In this document: one piece after another, positions 23,008-36,510 of the stretch
Position numbering within the stretch: position 1 is the stretch's first letter
How the letters are laid out: the number at the start of each line of letters is the position of its first letter
Assembly (NCBI RefSeq): GCF_964020005.1
Contig: NZ_OZ026474.1
Location: forward strand, 372,001-436,000
Direction of reading: 5' to 3'
Length of the DNA: 64,000 nt
From: Spiroplasma endosymbiont of Atherix ibis
GTDB lineage: Bacteria; Bacillota_I; Bacilli_A; Mycoplasmatales; Mycoplasmataceae
The notes under the pieces: generated by a model
Database searches by the model: none
What the model was told of the DNA's origin: nothing
The model's input: only the letters and a program-made list of their open reading frames with translations
Position numbers and translations under genes: made by a program

Positions 23008-23061
23008 TTTTAAAAAAAACTGTTAGTAGTTGTTTTTTAAAGATAGAAATGAGGTGTATTT

Positions 23062-24174
23062 ATGGCTAAAAGAGATTATTATGAAATCTTAGGTATTGTA
23101 AAATCAGCATCAGAGGATGAAATAAAAAAAGCTTATCGTAAATTAGCTAAAAAATACCATCCCGATATTTGTAAAGAACCAAATGCAGAAGAAAAATTTA
23201 AAGAAGCTACTGAAGCAGCTGAGGTACTTTTAGATGCAAATAAGCGTCAAGCCTATGATCAATTTGGTCATGAATGTCTAAACGATATGGGTTCTGGTTT
23301 TGGTGGTGGATTTGGAGACTTTTTCTCAAATATGGGTGGAGCAAGTGATTTTTTCTCAGATATTTTCTCTAATTTTTTTGGAGGAAGAGGAGGCTCTTCT
23401 AGAAAGCGATCATCAAGAGGTAAAGATATTGTAATAAGTGTTAGTTTGAAACTTAAAGAATTATTATTTGGAGTAGATAAAGAAATTGATTTAGATTTAA
23501 TTTCTAAATGTGATGATTGTGATGGAATTGGAGCAAAAAGTAAATCTGATATAGTAGAATGTGAAGTATGTAAGGGTCATGGAGTAGTTACAATATTACA
23601 AGATATGGGTATTGCTAAATTCCAAACTCAACAAACTTGTCCAAAATGTAAAGGAAATGGAAAAGAAAATAAAAATCCATGTAAAAGTTGTAGAGGTGAT
23701 GGAACAGTAATTAAAAAAGAAAAAGTTATAATGCCAATACCAAAAGGCTTAGCACCAGATCAACAAATTGTTTTAAGAAATGCTGGTAATTATTCTATTG
23801 AAGGAGGAGAACGTGGTCATTTATACGTAGACGTTCATTTAAAAGCTTCAAGAAACGTTACTATAGTTAATGATTTTGATATTAAATTTAAATTTGATAT
23901 TAGTTATTTAGATGCTCTTTTGGCAAATGAAATCTCAATTAAAACTTTAGATGGAAATATTAATATAAAAATTCCAAAAGGTATTAAAAATGGGGAAATT
24001 ATAAATGTAAAAAATCATGGTTTATACAAAGGTGTTAAATCATCGCATAGAGGTAATTTATTATTACAAGTAAATATAGTTATTCCAAAAGAAATTGATA
24101 AAAATGAAAAAGAAAAACTAGAAAATATTTTAAAATCAACTGATTTTAAAGTTACAAATAATTTAGAAGAATAA
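23062..24174 (+). CDS. dnaJ: Co-chaperone DnaJ (Hsp40)
   Basis: J-domain with HPD at residues 33-35, a Gly/Phe-rich region (about 75-115), four CxxCxGxG zinc motifs between residues 150 and 213 ([32 protein letters not shown]) and the C-terminal substrate domain. 370 aa, type I DnaJ. It delivers substrates to DnaK and stimulates its ATPase. GAGGTG site. No CIRCE of its own was seen in the 54-base gap after dnaK, so it likely depends on read-through. Confidence 0.98.
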   Translation: MAKRDYYEILGIVKSASEDEIKKAYRKLAKKYHPDICKEPNAEEKFKEATEAAEVLLDANKRQAYDQFGHECLNDMGSGFGGGFGDFFSNMGGASDFFSDIFSNFFGGRGGSSRKRSSRGKDIVISVSLKLKELLFGVDKEIDLDLISKCDDCDGIGAKSKSDIVECEVCKGHGVVTILQDMGIAKFQTQQTCPKCKGNGKENKNPCKSCRGDGTVIKKEKVIMPIPKGLAPDQQIVLRNAGNYSIEGGERGHLYVDVHLKASRNVTIVNDFDIKFKFDISYLDALLANEISIKTLDGNINIKIPKGIKNGEIINVKNHGLYKGVKSSHRGNLLLQVNIVIPKEIDKNEKEKLENILKSTDFKVTNNLEE

Positions 24175-24193
24175 CCTTAGGGTTATTTTTTTG
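24170..24193 (+). terminator. Terminator after dnaJ
   Basis: AATAACC pairs with GGTTATT across a 4-base loop, then seven T; the dnaJ stop lies in the 5' arm. Confidence 0.9.
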
Positions 24194-24228
24194 TCAAAAG
24201 TATTTATTTTGATTTAAATTAATTATTG

Positions 24229-24234
24229 TATAAT
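24229..24234 (+). promoter_or_regulatory. -10 box for the 24253 gene
   Basis: TATAAT 18 bases before the ATG, directly after the dnaJ terminator. No good -35 at the usual distance. Confidence 0.5.
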
Positions 24235-24252
24235 CAATGAGTGGAGGTTTTT

Positions 24253-26600
<2,348 letters not shown>

Positions 26601-26652
26601 TTAGTAAAAAATAAGTTAAAATTAATATGATTTTAAGAAAGAGGAATTTTGC

Positions 26653-27282
26653 ATGATATTAAGTAGTAGTATAAGTACAATAGTTATTGGAGTTGTAGTG
26701 CTAGTTGTTTTAGTATTTGTTATTGTTTCATCAATAACAAGTAAAAAAGCACAAAAAGTTGAACAACAAAAAAGAAAAAAAGTTGTTAAAGAAGAAATCA
26801 AAAATTATCTTGCAAAAAGTCAAAATATTAAAAATATTAAAGTGGAATATGAAAAAGTTTATGCAAGAAAAGGTCCAGAATATAAATATAGAGACGTATT
26901 TGATGTTGTAGTTCAAATGTATGAACCAAAAACAAACAAATTAATATCTACTAATGCTTATGAAGTAGAAGGTATAACTACAAAGTCTGGAAAAAATAAT
27001 TATGTAACTGCATGACAAGTTAATGGTGAAATAGATCTTGAAAATACAAAAAGAAGAATAGCTATAGCTGAAAAAAAAGTAAAACTTACAAAACAAGAAA
27101 AAGTTGTATTAAAAAAAGAAGAAAAAGAAAAAGCTATTGAACATAAAATTCAAATTAAAGAAGAAATGAAAAATATTAAAGAAGAGAAAAAAAATCAAAA
27201 AGAAAATAAAGATGCTAATCTTCAAATGGATAAAGCAATTAAAGCAACAACAGTTAAGTTCATACCAAGAAGAAATAAATAA
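26653..27282 (+). CDS. Membrane-anchored basic coiled-coil protein, unknown
   Basis: 209 aa. One N-terminal membrane segment (residues 8-28, VIGVVVLVVLVFVIV) is followed by a Lys-rich region, a small domain at about residues 45-125 and a long Lys/Glu coiled coil. Orientation with the charged part in the cytoplasm is likely. Ribosome site AAGAGG. Followed by a terminator. No family recognised. Confidence 0.7.
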
Positions 27283-27304
27283 CATATTTAAAATATGTTT
27301 TTTT
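27281..27304 (+). terminator. Terminator at 27.3 kb
   Basis: AACATATTT and AAATATGTT form a perfect stem with a T-run; the upstream stop codon abuts the stem. Confidence 0.85.
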
Positions 27305-27323
27305 GTTTAAAAGAGGTGAAAAA

Positions 27324-29411
27324 ATGAAAAATAATATAAAAGTTTCAAAAGAAGATTTTAAAAGATATATGAGTGAATGTCCTAAAATAGCTTGAATCTT
27401 TTATAGTATTGATAACTTTAAGCGTGTAATTGATTTAAAAAAGAAAAAAATAATTGAAACCCATTATAAAGTTTCTCTTGACAGTGATGAAGATTGAGAT
27501 ACTTCATCTGGTTTTAATGCTCTAGATTTATATTCAAATCTTTTAGAAAAAAGTGATCATGAATTAACAAAATCAGAACTTGCTCAAAAAGAAATACTTA
27601 TAAAACAAATGGAAGATATAAATGGATTTGAAATTTCTGGACTTCCAGCTGAAACTATAGTTGATGGTAATGCAGTTGGAGATGCAGCAAGAGAATATTT
27701 TATAGAAGAACTTTATAAAGAAAATTTAAAAAACAAAACTAATTATGAATATTTAGATTTTCAAGAAAAAACTTATCAGGAAAGTATTGAAGAAACTAAA
27801 GAAGCGTTAAAAGGTAATAAGATTAAATATTTGTTTGAACCTTCATTTGAATATATGAATGAAATGTTAAAAGTAAGATGTGATATTCTTATTAATCATG
27901 GAAATAGACATGTGACAATAATTGAATTTAAAGCTTCAACAACTTCTAAAATAGTTCATTTTTTTGATGTAATGTATCAAAAAAAAGTTCTTGAAAAAAA
28001 TGGATATATTGTTGATGATGTAAAAATTGGTTTAATAAATAAAAATTATGTAAGAGGAATTGGTATAGATGAAAATAGAACAAATTTCTCTATAATTTCA
28101 AGAAAATTAGATTTTGAAAAAGATATAAAACCTTTTTTAAAAAATTTGTTTATTCCAAAAAGTGATGAGTCAGATTTAAATTATAAAGAACTAATAAGAA
28201 TAACAACAAAATTAGAAACTTCTAAAAAAAATATTGGTATTAATGAAATGATAATTTGTATGGAAGAGAATGGTTTTGATTTTGATGAAAAAATCTTAGA
28301 AATTTCAAAATATCTTCAAGATTCCAAAAATATTTTTAATATTGAGTGTGAAAAAGTAGCTTTTGAATATGCTAAAAAATCCTATAAAATGAAAAAATCT
28401 ATTTGTTATCATATTGTTTCTTATTATGATAAAGAAAAATTTAATTTATATGAATTAACAAGATTTAAATCAAATGCAGCTATTATTCATTCTAGAAAAC
28501 CAGATAGTATTTATATTGAAAATATTAATAATTTTACAGATAGTATTTTTTTTGAAAAAGATAAACTTTTATTTGGTCAAGATGAGTTAAGAATTTTGCA
28601 AAATGTTCAAAGTTATTTAAAAAAAGGATTTCTTTCATCTAAAGAAATTATTAAAGAAAATGCTTATGATACTTTAATTAATTTATTAAAAGATTATTAT
28701 AAATATCCTGTTTATATGTATGATTTTGAAACAGTTAAATGAGCTGTTCCCAAATATGATAATTCATGATCTTATGAACAAATACCATTTCAATATTCTA
28801 TTCATGTAATAAATAATCCTAATTATGATTTTAATGATTCAAAAAATACAATGGAGCACTCAAACTTTATTGCAAATAAACAAGAAGATCCAATACCAGA
28901 ATTTTTATTTAATTTTATAAAAGATTGCTTTGCTTATGGACCTGGAATATATGTTGCTTATAATAAATCATTTGAAAGAAGTGTTATTAAAAATTTAATA
29001 TATTCTTATCCTGATTTTTCAGCTCCTTTAGAATTTATTTATAATAACACGATTGATTTAATGGAATTTTTTAAAAAAGGAAAAAATAATTGAATTATTT
29101 ATCATCCTGATTTTAGAGGATCATATTCAATTAAAAAAACTCAACCAGCACTTGATCATTCATTAAGTTATAAAGATTTAAAAATAAATAAAGGAGATAA
29201 AGCAAGTCAAACTTTTAGACAATTTTTGGACAATGTAATTAATCAGCAAGAATATGAAGTTATCTTGAAAGAAGATATGCTTAAATATTGTGACAGAGAT
29301 ACACTTGCTATGATTGTAGTATTGCAAAAGATTGTAGATATTGTAAAACAATATAATCCTGATTTTATGAAAGATATTAATAGATTATTGGAGGAAGAGA
29401 AAAATGTATAA
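27324..29411 (+). CDS. DUF2779-family protein: Cas4-like nuclease fused to DEDDh-type exonuclease domain
   Basis: 695 aa. The N-terminal half has the PD-(D/E)xK pattern of Cas4/RecB nucleases: GNAVGDAAREY near residue 115, D187 in VRCDIL, and E201/K203 in IIEFKAS. The C-terminal half has an RNase-H-like exonuclease pattern: D467 and E469 in YDFET, AYNKSFE, and YCDRDTLAM near residue 657. This architecture is that of DUF2779 proteins, from memory. No CRISPR array or cas gene is in the window. AGAGGTGA site. Overlaps fmt by eight bases. Substrate unknown; a role in nucleic-acid turnover is inferred. It lacks an obvious Cys cluster for an iron-sulfur site. Confidence 0.8.
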
Positions 29412-30351
29412 AGTAGTATTTTGTGGAACACCTCAAATCTCTGTTGAAATTTTAAAAGCATTAGAAAAAATAAATGTAGAAATTGTAGGTGTAATTACTC
29501 AACCAGATAAACAAGTTGGACGAAAAAAAGAAATAAAATTCTCTGAAGTAAAAGAATATTGTTTAACAAAAAAATATAAATTATTTCAACCTTATAAAAT
29601 ATCTGAAATTGAAGATCAATTAAAAGATTTAAAACCAGATTTTATGTTAACTTGTGCTTATGGTCAATTTATTAGTGATTCAATTTTAAACATATTTAAA
29701 AATTGTATAAATACTCATGCAAGTATTTTGCCAAAATATCGAGGAGGAAGTCCTATTCAGTTTGCAATTATGAATGGAGATAAAAAAACAGGTATTTCTT
29801 TAATGAAAATGGTTAAAAAAATGGATGCAGGAGAAGTTTATTATCAAGAAGAAATAGATATTGATGAAAATGATGATTCAGCTACTTTATTTGAAAAAAT
29901 GGCAATTCTTGGAAAAAAAATGATTAAAGAAAAATTAATGGCTATATTTGATGGAAAATTAGTTGGACAAAAACAAGATGAAAGTAAAGTTACTTTTGCA
30001 TATAATTTAAAAAATGAAGAAGAAAAAATTAATTGAAATAAATCTGCTGTTGAAATCAATAATTTTATAAGAGCTTTAAGTCCTAAACCTATAGCATTTA
30101 CTTTTTTTAATAATGAAAGAATAAAAATTAAAAAATCTAGAGTTATTAAAGATAAAGAGAATTTAATAACAATTAATAAAACATTTTCAACAGGAGAAGT
30201 TGTTTTAATAGATAAAGAAGGTATTATTGTAAATACAGCAAATGGTTATCTAAAAATTTTGGAATTACAAAGACAAGGAAAAAATATGGTAAAAGCTTCT
30301 ACTTTTTATGATCCTAATTCATTAATAAAAATAGGAACTAAATTTGAATAG
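29404..30351 (+). CDS. fmt: Methionyl-tRNA formyltransferase
   Basis: Fmt formylates initiator Met-tRNA using 10-formyl-tetrahydrofolate. The catalytic triad is N103, H105 (NTHASILPKYRGG) and D141 (KKMDAGE). N-terminal formyl-transferase fold residues 1 to about 190, TGA-Trp at about 212 and a C-terminal OB-like tRNA-binding domain to residue 315. ATG lies in the end of the upstream nuclease gene, with GGAGGAAG upstream, so coupling is likely. Confidence 0.97.
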
Positions 30352-30428
30352 TAAATAAAAAAATATAATAGCATTTTTATATTTAAAATTAATTAAGTTA
30401 ATATCTACTAAATATATATTTTTTTATA

Positions 30429-30434
30429 TATAAT
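30429..30434 (+). promoter_or_regulatory. -10 box for efp
   Basis: TATAAT 31 bases upstream of the efp ATG; AAGGGAG site in between. Confidence 0.55.
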
Positions 30435-30465
30435 TTACTTATAAATACTAAAGGGAGATTAATTT

Positions 30466-31023
30466 ATGTCAGTAAACGATTTAAGACCTGGAAATACATT
30501 CTTATATGATGGAAATATTTTTGTTGTTTTGGAAAACTCATTTTCTAAAACAGGAAGACAACAAGGAAAAGTAACAGTTAAAGTTAAGAATCTTAGAACT
30601 GCTGCTAGAGTTGAAATTACATTTACAGGTGGAGAAAAAGTAGAAAAAGCTTTAATTGAAAAAAAAGATATGCAATTTTTATATAATGATGGAAAAAATT
30701 GTGTATTAATGAACATTGAAACTTATGAACAAGTTGAAATTGCATCATCAAAATTAGAGTTAGAACTTAAGTTTATAACTGATGGAATTATGGTAAAAAT
30801 GACAGAATATAATGGTGAAATTTTAGGAATTACAATTCCTGAAAAAATTGAACTTACAATAGTAGAAGCAGAACCTGCTGTAAAAGGCGATACAACTAGT
30901 GGTGCTCAAAAAAAAGCAAAAGTTGAAACAGGATTAGAAATTACAGTTCCTTTATTTATTAAAGAGGGAGAAAAAGTCCTAATTAATACAACAGATGGTA
31001 AATATTCTGGAAGAGCAAATTAA
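30466..31023 (+). CDS. efp: Elongation factor P
   Basis: EF-P relieves ribosome stalling at poly-proline. 185 aa with MSVNDLRPGNTFLYDGN at the start, the domain I loop KTGRQQGKV and the domain II/III segments AEPAVKGDTTSGAQKKA and VPLFIKEGEKVLINT, which are strongly conserved. The tip of the domain I loop reads GRQQGK, so a Lys or Arg could be the modified or contacting residue. Followed after 26 bases by the Asp23-family gene. Confidence 0.97.
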   Translation: MSVNDLRPGNTFLYDGNIFVVLENSFSKTGRQQGKVTVKVKNLRTAARVEITFTGGEKVEKALIEKKDMQFLYNDGKNCVLMNIETYEQVEIASSKLELELKFITDGIMVKMTEYNGEILGITIPEKIELTIVEAEPAVKGDTTSGAQKKAKVETGLEITVPLFIKEGEKVLINTTDGKYSGRAN

Positions 31024-31049
31024 AAAATAGAATAATAGAGGTATTGAAA

Positions 31050-31340
31050 ATGTACATTTCTATAGAAAGAAATTCTAGAGGTTTTCTAGAAATAGATGAA
31101 AAAATATTAAGCAAAATAATTGAATTTGATGTTCGTTCAAATGCAAAAGGATTTAGAGATATTCAAGCTTCAGTAAGTATTCATCAAGAAACTAATTTAT
31201 TTATTGTTGTTAGAATTTATACTATGGAAAAAGGATTATTTTCTATGGATGGTGCAAAAGTAACTTCAATAATTAATGATTCTTTTTATAAAACCTTAGG
31301 AATTAAACCAAAAAACATAGCATTTGCATTTATAAAATAG
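31050..31340 (+). CDS. Asp23/Gls24 family protein (MMB_0454-like)
   Basis: 96 aa. The pattern IQASVSIHQETNLFIVVRIYT and the C-terminal alternating strands resemble the short Asp23/Gls24 family members found beside efp in mollicutes and Firmicutes. The start is ATG 31050, seven bases from AGAGGT; the in-frame TTG at 31044 would be only one base from the ribosome site. Role unknown; family members are envelope-stress or cell-envelope associated in Gram-positive bacteria. Confidence 0.75.
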   Translation: MYISIERNSRGFLEIDEKILSKIIEFDVRSNAKGFRDIQASVSIHQETNLFIVVRIYTMEKGLFSMDGAKVTSIINDSFYKTLGIKPKNIAFAFIK

Positions 31341-31362
31341 GTTTAAAATTAACCTATTTTTT
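31334..31362 (+). terminator. Terminator of efp operon
   Basis: AAAATAGGTT and AACCTATTTT pair across seven bases, followed by T. The TAG stop lies in the 5' arm. Confidence 0.9.
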
Positions 31363-31415
31363 ATATACTATATATTATATATTGTGTTATGCTATTAAAA
31401 TATAAAGAAATAGTG

Positions 31416-31421
31416 TATAAT
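31416..31421 (+). promoter_or_regulatory. -10 box before 31451 gene
   Basis: TATAAT preceded directly by TG; 29 bases upstream of the chosen ATG and compatible with the GGAGG site at 31438-31442. Confidence 0.6.
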
Positions 31422-31450
31422 TATTTTGTATTTAAATGGAGGTACTTGGT

Positions 31451-33337
31451 ATGGCCGTAGCTAAAAAAACAACTAGTAATAAAAAGCCTGGTACAAGTGA
31501 ATATAAAAACCAAAAATTTGGTCCAAAAGCATTAGCATTAATTAATAAATATAATTTACAAACAGATAATAACTATAAAAAATTAATTTCATCATTTGAA
31601 AGAATTAACTCATTACCAAAAAATGATCCAAGAAGATCTAATTTAGTTAATTTATGAGAAGGAGAATTTAATAGAATTTTTAAACACTTTTGAAATAATT
31701 TTGCAAATGGCAAAAGAAAACAAGAAATTGGTGTTGCAGGTTGAAAAGACAGATTAAATATTAAAACAGTTTCAATGTCTCCAGATGAGAAGAGAAAAGA
31801 TTTATTGCAAAAACTTTCTCCTAATGTTATTTTTTCAAATAGAAATACAAAAGAAAATATTCTTTCAAGAGCTGGATATCTTAGTCAAGTTAAAAAAGAT
31901 CAATTTAATTTTACAGCAGCTTCAAAAAGTGGACAAAATATTTATGAAATTGAAAACTTATTAAGTAGTAGTGTAGATAAAAAAGTTATAAGTCAACCAA
32001 CAAATATTTTACAAAATGCTTTTAATGTATCTCCAAAAAAAGAGATAAAGCAAGAGGGAATTGAAGTTTCAAATTCAATTTCTAATTCAGAACCTATTGC
32101 TGATGAAAAAACTGAAATTGTAGTTTCAAAAGTTGTGCCAGATCCAAATTTATTGGAGTTTATAAATGATGGAAAAGTTCGACCTAAATTAAGTGTAGAA
32201 GAAATAAAGAATATAAAATTAGAAGAGCAAACAAAAGAAAATGAAAATATTTCAAATCTAAAATTATACTCTAATGCAACAACAATGCAAGAATATAGTG
32301 CAAGAGAAAATATGATAAGAGAAGAATTTAATAGAGAAAATAATATTCATATAGACCAAAATCAAATTGAAAGTGAAAGTCAAAATCTTGCTCCTATTGA
32401 ATTAGGAAGCGAATTTTTTGAAAAACATTTAGTACAGAATTTAAATTCTAAAAAATATACTAAAGTTGATAAAGTATTTGCAAAGAGAGAATATACTATT
32501 AAAGATGAAGGAATTGATCCAGAAAAAAGAAATATTCTTTCAAAAGAAGTTTTTGAAATTAATATTGATGAGGATAAAAAAGATTTATCAGAAAAAAGCT
32601 TATATGAATATAAAAGTTCTATTTCTAAATCAAAACCATATCATGAAGAAAATCCAGTAGGTTATTATCCAATGACTTATGATTTGTCAAAAAGACCTAT
32701 AATGCAAGAATTAGTTGATTCTCATGAAAGAGAAGGCCAAGTCTTTGATGAAATGAAAGAAAAAATAGAATTTTTAAGAGAATTAAGAAATGAGCGTCGT
32801 CATAGAATTAATATGGTGAAAATTGAACGTGCAAACAGTTATATTGTTGTACGAGCAAGAAGGTTAGCAGAAGCTAGAGAATTAAGAAGATTAAAAAAAC
32901 GTGAAGACTTTAATCTAAAATCTATTGAAAAAACAGAAAGATTAAGAAGATTACAAGAGAGTCAAAAATTAATTGAATTAATGAAAGAAAGACACTTAAA
33001 AAGATCAGAAGAAAAACGTGTTGCTGCAGTTTTAAAATTAGAGCGTGAGAGACGTCTTGAAAGAGATGCAAGATATAGAACAGAAATTGCATCAATTGAT
33101 GCTCAAATTAGATATGAGCAAGAAATGATAAAACGTACTGAATTAAAAATGAAAGCTTACTTTACAAAAGTTCATGATGACGAATTATTTGATAAATCAT
33201 TAAAAGTTGCAAAATCAGCTACTCTAAATTATAAAGCAATTGAAGATAAAGCAGAACTTATTCATCAATTAGAAGAGAAAAAACGTAAAGAAAGAGTAGA
33301 AAAAATAACTAAAAAATTTATAAAAAATATTGAATAG
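31451..33337 (+). CDS. Unknown 628-aa protein with long Arg/Glu-rich coiled coil
   Basis: ATG 31451 is chosen because TGGAGGT lies eight bases before it; an ATG at 31436 would overlap that site. The N-terminal 130 residues are basic with three TGA-Trp codons (LWEGEF, HFWNNF, GWKDRL), the middle is acidic and disordered, and residues about 430-628 form a continuous coiled coil rich in Arg, Glu and Lys (RLERDARYRTEI). No signal peptide. Codon use is like the neighbours except for more CGT in the coil. No family recognised; a structural or cytoskeletal role is conceivable but unproven. Confidence 0.75.
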
Positions 33338-33345
33338 TTAAAATC

Positions 33346-33380
33346 ATGGACAAGAATTTATTTAAACTTGTCCATTTTTT
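33346..33380 (+). terminator. Terminator at 33.36 kb
   Basis: ATGGACAAG and CTTGTCCAT form a perfect stem with six T following. Confidence 0.9.
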
Positions 33381-33457
33381 GTATAAATTTAGTTAAATTT
33401 AAGTCAATATAAAGAAAATGCATTTGATAGTGTTTAAAAAGAAATAGGAGATAAAAA

Positions 33458-34697
33458 ATGGCAAAAAAGAATCAAATAAAATTGGAAGAGGATTTTCAAT
33501 TATTATCACCAAAAGTAAAAAATAGAATTAAAAGTTTAATTGAAAAAAGATTAAATAGTCAAACTATAATGTTATTTGCAAAATAGTATGAAGGCTATGA
33601 TTTTGAATTTAGAGAAACTTTAGTTGAGTATATTAATTTTTTAATGAAAATTGAAAGAGAGAAATGATTAAAAGAATCAAGCTATTTATATGAAAAACAT
33701 ACTGGAAAAGCATTGCCAAATTCAAAAGAAATACAATTTAATCAAACTCAAGAAAATCTTAAAAAATTTCAAAGTTATCTTAAAACATATATAAATTCTT
33801 CTTTAAAAAAAGTAAATGATTTAGATAAAGAGAAAAAAAATCATTCAAAGATCTGAAATTTTTAAACCTTTTGAAATTTCAAATTTAAATGAAACTGAAA
33901 ATCAAGATAAAAAGCAGCAAAATAAATAGGTTAAGGAAATTAAAAAAGAAAAAGTAATTAAAAAACAAAAAAAACAATTGAGTGCATTAGATAAAATGCT
34001 TTTGGAAGCAAAAATAAGAGAAGAAAAAGAAGCAAAAGAATTATCTCAAAAAGAATTAAAAGAAAAAAACTTGCAGAGGAAAAAAGAATTGAGGAAAAAA
34101 GAAAACTTGTAGAAGAGAAAAAACTTCAAGCAATTCGTAAAGCAGAATTAAAAAAACAAAAACTTTTAGAGAAAGCAGAAAAAAATAAAGCAAAAGAAAA
34201 AAGTTCTAAACAAGTAAATTCAAAAACTTTTACTACTCTTGATATAAAACCATTTAATATAAAAAGAGATTATGAAAAAGAACAAGCAGAAAAAGAAAAA
34301 CTTTGAAAATAATTATATGGAAAAACAAGAAAAGAATCATTAAAAGATAGAACAAATGATAATTCTAAATTGCAAAAACATGTTGAATATGATAAAAAAC
34401 CAAATTTTAATCCAGAATCTGAGCTGCAAGAAACTTTTACAATCTTAGATCATACTTTTTCTATGCAAGAAATTATAGATCCAAAAAATAAATATTTTAA
34501 TTTTTGATATAATTTGAAAAAAAGAACTGGAACATCAAATATAACTGTTTGATTGAAGACTTATCCCAATAAACAAAAGTTTATTCTTAATAAAAGATTA
34601 AAATATCAAGAAAATAATGGGTTTTGGGAAAAAATCTGTGAAATTAAAAACAGCACAAAAGCAAAAAGGTTTAAAAGAAGTGGCAACAAAAAAATAA
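33458..34697 (+). pseudogene. Eroded Lys/Glu-rich protein gene
   Basis: ATG 33458 follows AGGAG. The frame is stopped by TAG 33584, shifts near an A run at about 33840, meets TAG 33927, shifts again at an A run near 34066, meets TAA 34310 and shifts near 34620. Stitching the frames gives a roughly 410-residue basic protein with a Lys/Glu coiled-coil centre (LEEKRIEEKRK-like) and an end reading GLKEVATKK before TAA 34695. It resembles its upstream neighbour in composition and layout but I see no clear sequence identity. More decayed than any other gene in the window. Confidence 0.6.
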
Positions 34698-34953
34698 CCC
34701 AAAAGTCAAGAAAATAAATAATTAAAAACTTGAATATAAACAATATTTTTATAAAATAATTTTGTTAATATATATTAATAAAATTTGATAGTTTATTTTA
34801 TTAATGATCACAATCAAAAATTTTTAAAAATCAGATGATAGATTTATGTAAAAATATAAAGTTTCATTTTATGACAATATAATAATATATATTGTATTAT
34901 TAAAAAAATATTTCAATAATATACAAAATGTAATTATTTGATGAAATTAATTT

Positions 34954-34983
34954 AAAAAAACACTATTATAAAGTGTTTTTTTA
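34954..34983 (+). terminator. Terminator in the gap before tig
   Basis: AAAAAAACACT pairs with AGTGTTTTTTT. Almost identical to the terminator at 17196, although about 260 bases separate it from the nearest upstream gene. Confidence 0.75.
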
Positions 34984-35092
34984 AATTTTCTAAATATTAA
35001 TAGTAATTTTTATTTTTTAATAAAATGAGTAAATAAAGAAATTAACTATTCTAATAAAAGCTAAAATAGTTAACAATATATAAATATTTGTT

Positions 35093-35098
35093 ATAATT
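35093..35098 (+). promoter_or_regulatory. -10 box for tig
   Basis: TATAAT 33 bases upstream of the ATG at 35131, with AGAGGAG between. Confidence 0.55.
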
Positions 35099-35130
35099 AA
35101 AAAGTTATATATAAAAGAGGAGAAATTTAT

Positions 35131-36420
35131 ATGAAATTTAGTGCAAAAAAGCTTGCTGATAAAGGGCAAGGAATATGAATAGTTACAATAGATGGAAAAG
35201 AATGAGAGGAAGCAATTAAAAAGGGTAAAAATAAAGTATCTGTAAATATGGAAATACCAGGTTTTAGAAAAGGTAAAATACCTAAAGAAAAAATTGAACA
35301 ATATTTAACTCCAGTTAAATATTTAAATGCAGCTGTTCAATCAGTAATTGAAAAGTCTTGAAATTTTGCAAAAGAACAAAAAACTGATGTTGAACCATTT
35401 AATTCACCAGTTCCAACACCAGTTAAAATTAGTGAAAAAGAATGTGAATTGCATTTTATATTTGATTTAAAACCTGAAATAAAAATAGGAAATTACAAAG
35501 GAATAAAATATAAAGATTTAGTTAAAGAAGAAGTAAAAGTTGAAAAAGAAGATTTAGATAAAGCAATTGATCAATATAGAGAAAGATTTGTAATGGAAAA
35601 ACAAAAAGAAAAAGTAGAAAAAATAGCTAAAGGTGATTCTGTTATTTTTGATTTTGAAGGTTTCATTGATAATGTTGCTTTTAAAGGTGGAAAAGGAATT
35701 GATTTTAAATTAGTTATTGGAAGTGGACAAATGATTCCTGGTTTTGAAGAAAAAATGATTGGTAAAACATTAGGAAAATCATCAATAAATGTTACTTTCC
35801 CAGAAAATTACACTCCTGAATTAAGTGGAAAAAAAGCAGAATTTAAATTAGATATAAAAGAAATTAAAGAAAGAGTTTTACCTTCAAAAGATGATGAATT
35901 ATTAAAAGATTTAAATTTACCAGGAATTAAAACTTTTAAAGAGTTAGAAGATAGTCTAAAAAAACAAATTTTGGAACAAAAGTTAAATCAATCTAAAAAT
36001 ATTTTTGTAAATAATGTAATAGATATAATAAGAAAAGATTCAAAAATTGAAATTCCAAAATCTGCAATTAATAAAGAAATAGATAATTTATATAAAGAAT
36101 TTGAAGCAAAAGTACAAAGTCAAAAAATTACTATAAAAGAATATAAAAAACAAACAGGTTTAAGTGATCAAGACATTAGAAATGAATTATTTCAAGATGC
36201 AAAAAAACGTATTGAAAGTTATTTAATTACAGATCAAGTAAGAAATACAGAAAAATTTGAAGTTTCTAAAGAAGAAATGGAACAAAAATATAGTTCTTTA
36301 GCTAAAAATTTTGGAGTAGAACCTGATTTTATTAAAGAATCTTTAATACCAGAAGTGCAAATTAAAGAAGAAATAATTAGAGAAAAAATTGTTGATTTTT
36401 TATATTCAAATAATGGTTAA
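35131..36420 (+). CDS. tig: Trigger factor
   Basis: Ribosome-associated chaperone and prolyl isomerase. The N-terminal ribosome-binding signature is NMEIPGFRKGKIPKEKI (from about residue 41), the FKBP-type domain begins near residue 160 (GDSVIFDFEGF), and the helical C-domain follows. Four TGA-Trp codons near the N-terminus hide the true start from a standard-code reading. 429 aa, full length. It precedes lon, but a terminator and a CIRCE site separate the two. Confidence 0.97.
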
Positions 36421-36445
36421 AAAATACAATTAATTGTATTTTTTT
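36421..36445 (+). terminator. Terminator after tig
   Basis: AAAATACAATT and AATTGTATTTT are perfect complements with no extra loop bases, then T. It runs straight into the lon CIRCE. Confidence 0.8.
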
Positions 36446-36470
36446 AGCACTTAGCACTTGCAAGTGCTAA
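36444..36470 (+). promoter_or_regulatory. CIRCE operator of lon with a duplicated half-site
   Basis: TTAGCACTT, nine bases, AAGTGCTAA: a perfect palindrome at exact N9 spacing. The spacer itself begins AGCACTT, so TTAGCACTT is tandemly repeated with a 2-base overlap. Confidence 0.9.
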
Positions 36471-36510
36471 AAATTGTGTTATCATATTTTTGTACCTAAG
36501 GAGGAATAAT

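Larger units (their letters stand above)
34698..35130. other. 433-base gap before tig
   Basis: Over 80 percent A+T. It holds the terminator at 34954-34983 and the tig -10 box at 35093. No open frame with a ribosome site, no structured RNA and no repeat was recognised elsewhere in it. Confidence 0.6.

Noticed and set aside
23011-23039. Terminator between dnaK and dnaJ
   Set aside because: The arms AAAAAACT and AGTT-TTTT are short and imperfect; too weak to call, so dnaJ read-through is assumed.
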